From contig CAWBAO010000003.1 in the NCBI GenBank assembly GCA_963786945.1, positions 434,001 to 498,000 of the forward strand: a stretch of 64,000 nucleotides of DNA, given 5' to 3'. A program made the translations under genes and the position numbers. Position 1 is the first letter of the stretch, and each line of letters begins with the position of its first letter. The notes under the pieces are model-generated. The model was not told the origin of the DNA, ran no database searches, and saw only the letters and a list, made by a program, of their open reading frames with translations. Positions 57,094-64,000 of the stretch are shown in pieces. This DNA is from JADKCZ01 sp963786945. Its GTDB lineage: Bacteria; Myxococcota; Myxococcia; Myxococcales; Anaeromyxobacteraceae.

Positions 57094-59054
57094 ATGTCCG
57101 AGGGTCCGCTGACTCCCGAGCGCGCTGCGTCGCCGGCTGCTGCTGACCGCGCGCGCCGCGGCGCGCGCCGACATCGGCAACTTCGACATCAGCGGCAAGA
57201 TCTACACGAAGTACATGTACCAGAACGACGACACCCAGGGCTGCCTCTCGATGTCGAACCCGTTCTGGGTCGACAACATCGGCGGCCACAACGGCGTCGT
57301 GCAGCGAGTTCGAGCTCAGCATCAAGGGCCGCGATCGGCCCCAAGGTCACCGCCGGCGGTCGAATGCAGAGCCGCTGGGGCGCGCTGTGGCAGGACTGGT
57401 GGGAGAACGGCGACCTGCAAGCCGGGCGTCCAGGACACCTCCGGCGAGAGCCAGGGCATGAACCACGCCGCCTACATCAAGCTGCGCGGCGCCTGCGTGC
57501 GGTTCGCGCCGCCCATCCCCACGGTGAGCTGGGTCACGGTCGGCTCGACCGACTTCTCGATGTGGAACGAGTGGACCATCGGCAAGTCCCGCTACATCGA
57601 CCGCGACAACGGCGGCGGCGTCTTCGTCGAGGGCGAGATCGTCCGCAACGGCGGCTCAACTACACCATCGGCGCCATGGCGCTGCCCAAGCTCTGGGCCG
57701 GCCCGGGCTGGCAGACCGGCCTCGAAGGACAACGACCCGCTGGCCTACCTCTGGGGCACCGACTGGGCCTTCGCGCTCAAGCTGGAGAGCCGGCGTCTCC
57801 GACGACCTCCGGCTCACGCGATCGGCACCCTCGATCCAGGACTGGGAGGCCGACCGGTACAGCCCCGATGCGCACCGGCGCCGCCCGGCGACGCGCGGCG
57901 CCGACATGCGGTCGGCCTGGTCACCCGCTTCCGCGGCGTCAACGGCACGCTGGACGGCGGTGTACACCCGTCGCAGTCGACTGGCTCACCGTCATCGGGC
58001 TTGCTCGCCTGCTCGTCCAACTACGTGAACCCGGACTACGCCACCAACATGGTGCGCAACGGCCAGGGCTTCTCGCCGGTGGTCTTCAAGACGGACGCGC
58101 CGGCCAACCCGATCGCCGCGAAGGCTTCGCCGGCAAGGCGCTGCGTCGAGCTCTTCGACCCGTTCGAGGTCGGGCTCTCGCCCAAGGTCGAGTACTTCAA
58201 CATCGGCACCGAATACAACGCCATCATGGGCGCGCGCCGCGAGGCCGACGTGCTCCTCACCGACGGCATCATCACCGGCGGCTTCACCCGCGGCGGCCAG
58301 CTGCCCACGCTGAACATCGCCAACGAGTTCCTGGACTGGGACGAGCCCTGGTACGAGTCCGTCATCGGCTGGCACGGCGTCACCGGCGTGCTCGAGTACG
58401 TGAACGGCGGCGCTCAAGGCGACCGGCGAGTACACCTACATCGCCTACAACACCAACATGCAGGACCGGGACGTGAAGAACCAGTACCCCGACTTCCTCT
58501 ACACGAACGGCTTCACCGACACGACCGCCTACACGGCCGACGCCGACTACGCGAACGTGTACGACCGCGGCAAGGACCCGCGCAGCGTCTACCCGCAGTA
58601 CCAGGACCGCTCCACCACCCTGGCCGTGCTGAACGTCCAGAACTCCCTGCCCTTCTGGGCGGGTGCTGAACGCCCGGCAAGTTCAAGTACATCCACGACG
58701 ACGGCGCAACAAGAACGCGCGGAAGCACAGCCCCGGCACCCGCGGCCGAGACTACCTCGGCCAGGCGTACCTGGGCTTCCTCTCGGTCGCGCTCCAGCCG
58801 GCCCGAGCTCAAGACCACGGTCGGGTACGAGTACACCTACTGGAACGAGACGGGACGGGACGCAGGCGGCGGCTTCACGCCGGCGACACCAACCGCCAGA
58901 CCGCGCAGGCGGGCATCGCCTACGCCTTCGGAGGCGTGCTGTTCAGCTACACGCTCGAGTACTTCCGCAAGAACCTGCGCCGGACCCGGCGGCCTACTAC
59001 AACATGCTCTGGAACGTGTGGCGGTCGAAGGCGACCATCGAGGTGGCCTTTTGA
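57094..59054 (+). CDS. Predicted outer-membrane beta-barrel of the maltodextrin locus, frameshifted
   Basis: About 650 residues. A signal (RRRLLLTARAAARA once the frame is repaired near 57126) precedes strands such as ADIGNFDISGKIYTKYMYQND, WVTVGSTDFSMWNEWTIGKSRYI, LNYTIGAMALP, VGLSPKVEYFNIGTEYNAIMG, GVTGVLEYVNGG, LKTTVGYEYTYWNE, FSYTLEYFRKN. The chain ends WRSKATIEVAF, with the terminal Phe of outer-membrane proteins. Ten or more indels. Position suggests a maltodextrin porin; no sequence relation to LamB is seen. The stop overlaps the next ATG (TGATG). Confidence 0.68.
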
Positions 59055-60430
59055 TGCGCAATCTCATTCTCCTCGGTTTCCTCGTGCTCGCGCTCGCCGG
59101 CTGTGGCCTGGAGAACCTCCTCGGCGCTGGGCCACTCGGCCGACGCGCGCCCCGCCTCGCTGCAGGTCGGTTCTTCCCCTGGACGGGAAGCCCGATCACG
59201 AGCTTCGTGCACCGACGGCGAGGACAACGGCTCGTCCCGTTCGAGACCATCCGAGCGGCGGGACCTTCGACGTGCGGCTGAAGTTGCCCTCCTACCAGTT
59301 CCTCCGTGTCCAGGCGCGCCGGTGAGATGGAGCTCCGCACCATCGTCCCGCGATCGGCGAGGAGGTCACCCGGGGTGGACCTGGACGCCCGGAACATCAC
59401 CGAGACCATCATCATCGAGGCCTGGGCGGCCAAGAGCAAGTCGCCCACGACTCGGGCCCGCCGCCTACGTGCCCGACGGCACGACTCGGGCACCCGCACC
59501 CTCATCCGTGCGGCCTTCGACGTGCCCGGCCCCACCCAGGACCTGCTCCACATGGTGGGCCGGCTCATCGCCCATGGCCGACCCGCTCTCCGGCACCGCC
59601 GACCCGTTCTTCTTCCGCATTCCCGAGCTGGGAGCGACTGGGCGGTGACGACGAGCCCGCTCGACCGGGTTCTGGCCCGCAACCCCTTCGACTACGTGGG
59701 CAACGGCGTGGTCCAGACCGACACGCTGGCCTTCGACGCGGAGCTGGTCGGAGGCGGCCAAGCTCTACCAGCCCGCCGGCTGCGTGGACCCCACACGCAT
59801 GCGCCTCGTCTTCAGCGTCGACTTCAACCAGGGCGCCCTGAACGGCAACTGCGGCTCCATCGACCGCTTCAAGTGGGCCAAGGACAAGCCGGGCAAGCAG
59901 ATGTTCTTCGTGGGCTGGGTCCACAAGGAGTCGCCGGTCCAGGACCCGGCGGGCGCCTGAACACGCTGCTCGGCGGCCGGCACGCCCAACAACGTCAAGA
60001 TGTACGACGACGGGACCAACGGCGACGAGGCCTCGGGTGACGGAATCTGGACCGTCTACTTCGACGTCCCGCTCAATCCGCCGGCCAAGTCCTGCGCATC
60101 GGCTACAAGTACACCTGGGGAACCAGGGCGCAGCCCTGGACCGGCAGCGAGGAGTGGCCGGGCAACTCCCGCATCATCGAGGTCGTGGACGTGCAACGGA
60201 GACAACTTCGTCAACCGCCGCGACGTGTTCGGGGACGAGGCCACCAACAAGGACAACTCCAACCTGAACCTCCGCCCGAAGAACACCGGGACTGGACCAC
60301 GGATCTGCGCGGCTGCGGCCCCGAGGCCCACGAGCAGAAGTTCACCCTCCACAGCGCCTGCGGCTGTGGAGACTGGCACACCCCCACCGAGATCGGACCC
60401 GCCACGGTCGCATGTACCGCGGGCCCGTGA
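59054..60430 (+). CDS. Lipoprotein with DDGTNGDEASGDGI motif, heavily frameshifted
   Basis: About 455 residues. Lipobox LALAGCGLENLL (Cys near 17), then beta-rich segments FDVRLKLPSYQFLRVQA, TRMRLVFSVDFNQGALNGNCGSIDRFKWAKDK, MYDDGTNGDEASGDGIWTVYFDVPL and LRIGYKYTWG. It ends with a Cys-rich CGCGDWHTPTEIG. The DDGTNGD...GDGI(W/F)T motif, which I associate with choice-of-anchor X type domains, recurs in the next gene. About ten indels. Probably a surface glucan-binding partner of the barrel, by position only. Confidence 0.6.
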
Positions 60431-60434
60431 TCAC

Positions 60435-60456
60435 CGCCCGGGCTCGAGCCCCGGCG
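60435..60456 (+). other. Hairpin between two lipoprotein genes
   Basis: Inverted repeat CGCC-C-GGGCTC / GAGCCC-C-GGCG with one C-C mismatch, 5 nt after the stop and 9 nt before AAGGAG of the next gene. Could be an intercistronic stabiliser or attenuator. Confidence 0.4.
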
Positions 60457-60482
60457 TTTCCACGCACCAAGGAGCGACTCGA

Positions 60483-61439
60483 ATGAAGACCATCAAGATC
60501 GTGGGCGCCATCGCCCTCGCCGCCGGCCTGGCCGCCTGCGGCAGCAGCAGCAGCACCCCACCTCCCCCGTACGAAGGCTTCGTGCAGCCCGCCGGCACCG
60601 TGGCCGTCAACTTCAGCGTCGACGACACCGCCAACAAGGTCTGGAAGACCAACGAGCTGGAGTGGAAGGGCTAGGTCAACTTCAACACGACCACGCGCGT
60701 CGCCACCCAGGACCCCACCTGGCTGGCCGGCACCTGGGCCAAGCTCTACGACGACGGCCCCTGGACCGAGAAGAACGCCACGACCGGGCAGCCCGGCCAT
60801 GAGCCGAAGGGCTCGGTCGCCGGCGACAACAAGCTGGGCGTGACGGTGTTCATCGCGCCACCCGCCACCGGCTCGACCACCTACGAGTATGGCCTGCGCG
60901 ACGCCACCAACCCGGACCGCGCCAACGGCGGCTGGGTCTGGGTCGGATCCAACGGGACCTTCCAGGTTCCTGCCGGCGCCACCGCCGAGATCCCCGCCCC
61001 CGGGATGACCTTCGCGGCCACGGGCAAGATCGACCTGAAGGTCACCCTCGATACCGGCAACCTGCTCCCGCCCTTCACCTACACGGCCGGCACGACCACC
61101 ATCCAGGTGAAAGGCTCGGCCTGGGGCTGGGCCGCGGTCACGCTGGTCGACGACGGCACCAACGGTGACGACGTGGCCGGCGACGGCATCTTCACCTTGG
61201 TGCTCTCGAAGAACATCAACAGCGCCGTGCCGCCCTACCCCGGCCTGCTGAAGACCGGCGACAAGGCGGAGTTCGTCTGGATGATCGGTGGCAGCGAGTA
61301 CAAGGATCCGGGCAGCGGTGACGCCGCGTCGCAGGGCGTGGCCGGCTTCACCATGTCGCCTCCCGCGACGACCTGGGTGACCCAGCCGGTGCAGCTGACG
61401 ACGTCGGGCTTCATCAACACCTACGTCCAGGCGCCGTAG
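60483..61439 (+). CDS. Lipoprotein with DDGTNGDDVAGDGI motif, in-frame TAG at 60672
   Basis: About 318 residues. Lipobox AGLAACGSSSS (Cys 20), GFVQPAGTVAVNFSVDD, then LTVFIAPP-type strands: TVFIAPPATGSTTYEYGLRDA, GKIDLKVTLDTGN, WAAVTLVDDGTNGDDVAGDGIFTLVLSKN, DKAEFVWMIGGSEYKDPG. AAGGAG lies 8 nt upstream of ATG 60483. The codon at 60672-60674 is TAG within ELEWKG-stop-VNFNTTT while the frame continues unbroken to 61439; a TAC misread is the simplest explanation. Related to the preceding gene by the shared motif. Confidence 0.62.
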
Positions 61440-61456
61440 GGCGTCGGTCTCGAGAC

Positions 61457-61494
61457 GGGTCGGCGGGGGATCCCCTCGCCGGCCCTTCTCGTTT
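61457..61494 (+). terminator. Intrinsic terminator after the second DDGTNGD lipoprotein gene
   Basis: Stem GGGTCGGCG (61457-61465) / CGCCGGCCC (61477-61485) with one G-U pair. The loop is itself self-complementary (GGGGATCCCC), and a T-rich tail TTCTCGTTT follows. Lies 17 bp after the stop. Confidence 0.6.
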
Positions 61495-61509
61495 CGACCA
61501 GGAGCCTCC

Positions 61510-62715
61510 ATGCGCCGTCTCGACCCCGTCCTCCTGGCTCCAGCCCTGCTGGCCCTGGCCTGCCTGGCGGTGGCGCCGGCCTGCGCGACCCAGGGCGGCG
61601 CGACGGGCTCATCCGGCGACCCGGCCCGCTCCGCGACCCGCCTGGTGGCCGCCTTCGACGACGCCCGCGACGACGCCTATCGGCCCCGGCAGCTACGTGC
61701 CCCCCGGCGACACCCAGTTCCAGCCCGGCGACTTCGACCTGCGCCGCCTCGCCGTGCTGGTGGACGGCGAGGACGTCCTCTTCGAGGTCACGCTGGGCGC
61801 CGACATCCGCGTGCCGCAGGACCTCTACCGGCTCAACTCCACCCCGGCCCGGCTCTGGAACAACCTCTACCTGCAGAACATCGACATCTACGTCGACACC
61901 GATCCCACCTCGCCGTCCGGCCACACCGCCTGCGTCCCGGGGCGGCGGGTGGCCTTCGCCGAGGGGCGCACCTGGAAGCGGGCGGTGATCCTCACGCCGC
62001 AGCCGGGGCTGGCCCAGGCGGTGGTGGCCGACGCCCTCCCGGCCGCCTCGAAGAGGATGATCTTCCCGGATCGCCTCCAGCTGCGCGGCCGCACCCTCAT
62101 CGCCCGCATCCCCGCCGACCAGCTGGGCGGGCTCGCCCACCCCGGCCTGGGGCTACTCGGTCCACGTCTCCGGCGCCACCTGGGAGCGGAACCTCAGGGT
62201 CCTCGACCGGGTCACCGGCACCGTCGAGGCCGACGCCTTCACCATGCCCATCCTCTCGATGCGCGAGGCCTGGACCTTCGGCGGCGCGCCCGACAACGAC
62301 GCCTTCCCCCGCGTGGTGGACGTGCTCCTGCCGCCCGGCGTGGACCAGCGCCAGGTGCTGGGCTCCTACCAGGCGGTGAGCGGCGCCTGGGCCCGGGTGC
62401 CCTTCGTCTACGCCCAGCCGCCCGGGGCGGCCGCCGCCGCCTGGCGCCTCGCCGGACGCGGCGCCGGCGACGCCGCCGCGGTCCGACTTCAAGGTGGTCG
62501 ACGTCTCCGGCACCATGGTCACCGTGGCCGGCCCGGTGAAGGGGCTGCAGCCCATGCAGCTCGGCCAGGTGCTGGGGCCGAAGGGCGAGCCGGTGGCGCG
62601 CCTGGTCATCGTGCAGCTGCTGGACAAGGGGGTGGTGGCCAGCGCCGTCGACGGGGCCGAGCGGATCGCCGCCGGCGCCCAGGTCCGCTTCGAGAAGCCC
62701 GCCCCTACCCCTTGA
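61510..62715 (+). CDS. Lipoprotein with glucodextranase-C-like domain, frameshifted
   Basis: About 400 residues. Lipobox LAVAPACATQ (Cys near 25), then GPGSYVPPGDTQFQPGDFDLRRLAVLVDGEDVLFEVTL, NIDIYVDTDPTSPSGH, VILTPQPG, LIARIPADQLG, YSVHVSGATWERNLRVLD, VVDVLLPPGVDQRQVLGSY. A C-terminal beta domain (VVDVSGTMVTVAGPVKGL, GAQVRFEKPAPTP) follows. Indels near 61683, 62152 and 62484. Second stand-alone copy of this domain in the locus. Convergent with malG, overlapping it by 11 bp. Confidence 0.7.
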
Positions 62716-63594
62716 CGCTGCCGGCGGTGAGGCCGCCCACCAGGTACTTCTGCAGGTAGAGGAAGAGCACCACCACCGGGATGGAGACGATGATCGAGCC
62801 GGCGGCGAAGTAGCCCCACTGCTGCTGGAAGCCGCCCACGAAGAAGCGCAGCGCCACCGGCGCGGTGTACATCGTCCTCCTGGTCCATGAAGGTGGCGGC
62901 CAGGATGAACTCGTTCCAGGCGGTCATGAAGGAGAAGAGCGCGGTGATGGCGATGGCCGGCTGGCCAGCGGCAGCACGATGCGCCAGAAGATCGTCCCCG
63001 GCCCGGCCCCCTCGATGATGGCCGCCTCCTCCAGCTCCTTGGGGATGGTGTCGAAGTAGCCCTTCAGCATCCAGACCGAGAAGGGGATCGAGGTGGTGGC
63101 GTAGACGATGACCAGGCCGATGCGCGTCGAGCCCAGCCCCAGCCACTGCACGATGATGATGTAGAGCGGGATCAGGGTGAGCACGCCCGGGGAACATCTG
63201 CGAGACCAGGAAGGCCATCATGCCGGCCCGCCGCCCCGGGAACTTGAAGCGGGAGAAGGCGTAGGCCGCGGTGCAGGAGAGGAAGACCCCGACCAGCGTG
63301 GTGGCCACCGAGACCACCAGGCTGTTCCAGACCCAGCGGGCGAAGGGCTGGTCGGTCATGACCGAGACGAAGTTGGCGGCCGACCACGTGCGCCGGCCAC
63401 GGGATCACCGCCCGCAGCCGGTCCAGGAAGCCGGGTCCGGCCGGCAGGTCGGCGATGGCCAGGCTCTGCTTGCCCGAGAAGGCGATGCGTGATCACCCAG
63501 AGCACCGGGTAGACGGTGTAGAGCATGACCAGCACCAGGAAGGCGTGGAGCAGCCCGTGGGGAACCTTCTCGCTCGCGCGCGCGGCTGCGCCAT
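62705..63594 (-). CDS. malG: Maltose/maltodextrin ABC transporter permease MalG, frameshifted
   Basis: About 295 residues from ATG 63594. Membrane segments include SLVVSVATTLVGVFLSCTAAYAFSRF and LTLIPLYIIIVQWLGLGSTR. The EAA loop reads KGYFDTIPKELEEAAIIEGAGP, and later AITALFSFMTAWNEFILAATFM. The chain ends with a final helix and GSVKG, as in MalG. About eight indels. TGA of malF precedes its ATG by one base. Confidence 0.85.
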
Positions 63595-63595
63595 C

Positions 63596-64000
63596 TCAGC
63601 GCCCTCCGTGGCCTTCGTGACGCGGTTCTGGAAGATCGCCGTAGACCAGCAGGATGCCGAAGATCACCGTCGAGTAGGCCGCCGCGTAGCCGTAGCTGGT
63701 AGCGCTCGAAGGCGAACTTGTAGGCCTGGGTGATGAGGATCTCGGTGGCGCCGCCCGGCTCGCCGCCGGTGACGAGGAAGATGATGTTGAACATGTTGAA
63801 GGTCCAGACCACCGAGAGGATCACGGCCGGGACCAGCGCCGGCCGGAGCGAGCGGCAGGGTGATGGCGCGTGAACTGCTGCCAGCGGGTGGCGCCGTCGA
63901 CCCGGGCGGCCTCGTAGAGGTCGGCGGGGATCGACTGCAGGGCGCCCAGCGAGACCACCATCATGAAGGGGAAGCTGAGCCAGGCGTTGGTGGCGAGGCG
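63596..64000 (-). CDS. malF: Maltodextrin ABC transporter permease MalF, partial
   Basis: Only the C-terminal part is in the window; the gene continues past 64000. Seen: RLATNAWLSFPFMMVVSLGALQSIPADLYEAARVDGATRWQQF (the EAA loop), PAVILSVVWTFNMFNIIFLVTGG, ATEILITQAYKFAFERYSYGYAAAYSTVIFGILLVY. These are the last membrane segments of MalF-type permeases. Indels near 63865 and 63710. The binding protein and ATPase genes are presumably beyond the window. Confidence 0.8.

Noticed and set aside
60672..60674. Pyrrolysine or other recoding at TAG
   Set aside because: No pyl genes or recoding context are visible and the protein is not of a type known to use it.

Overview
The window is very GC-rich and densely coded on both strands. 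It looks like a Myxococcota chromosome of the Anaeromyxobacter type. The signs are an ECF sigma factor overlapping a Ser/Thr kinase with a WD40-like region, a receiver/DUF4388/J-like protein, a DUF3467 protein, cysteine-rich myxobacterial-style lipoproteins, and a DUF222/HNH gene. No phage, transposase, integrase, CRISPR or rRNA gene was seen; there is one tRNA.

Layout. 0-9.6 kb: threonine ammonia-lyase, the ECF sigma/kinase pair with a small exported protein, and convergent biotin genes (bioB-bioF) behind a GC-rich BirA-type operator, then an orphan lipoprotein. 9.7-14.6 kb: radA, glpK, an esterase, and a DUF3467/small-protein/ComEA-like cluster. 14.7-21.5 kb: a cobalamin riboswitch leading a translationally coupled B12-uptake operon (TonB receptor, Cys-rich predicted propeller lipoprotein, BtuF-, BtuC- and BtuD-like proteins, PilZ). 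The propeller lipoprotein occupies the place of BtuG of Bacteroides. 21.5-33.2 kb: outer-membrane protein, galU, exported proteins, HNH gene, priA, a pseudo-receiver protein, def and a hemolysin III-like gene. 33.2-39.9 kb, minus strand: rnhA-like, COG1579 zinc-ribbon, tRNA-Met, rpoD, dnaG, yqeY and rpsU, the classic macromolecular-synthesis cluster. 39.9-44.7 kb, minus strand: hisD-B-H-A-F-I-E.

44.8-64 kb is a starch/maltodextrin locus: four GH13 enzymes (two exported alpha-amylase-type lipoproteins, a type I pullulanase, and an amylase/glucosidase), an (alpha/alpha)6-type lipoprotein, two stand-alone exported proteins with a glucodextranase-C-like domain plus the same domain at the end of one amylase, a predicted outer-membrane barrel, two lipoproteins sharing a DDGTNGD motif, and MalG/MalF permeases running off the end. 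Read together these could form a surface-to-cytoplasm glucan capture route analogous in logic, but not in parts, to the Bacteroidetes Sus system.

Caution: many genes that should be intact are interrupted by single-base indels, mostly one extra G or C in a short G/C run. They are clustered near 0-1 kb, in radA, and above all from 50.3 kb to the end. Because reading frames resume in the conserved protein each time, I treat them as sequence errors and annotate the genes through them. Ends of such genes are approximate.
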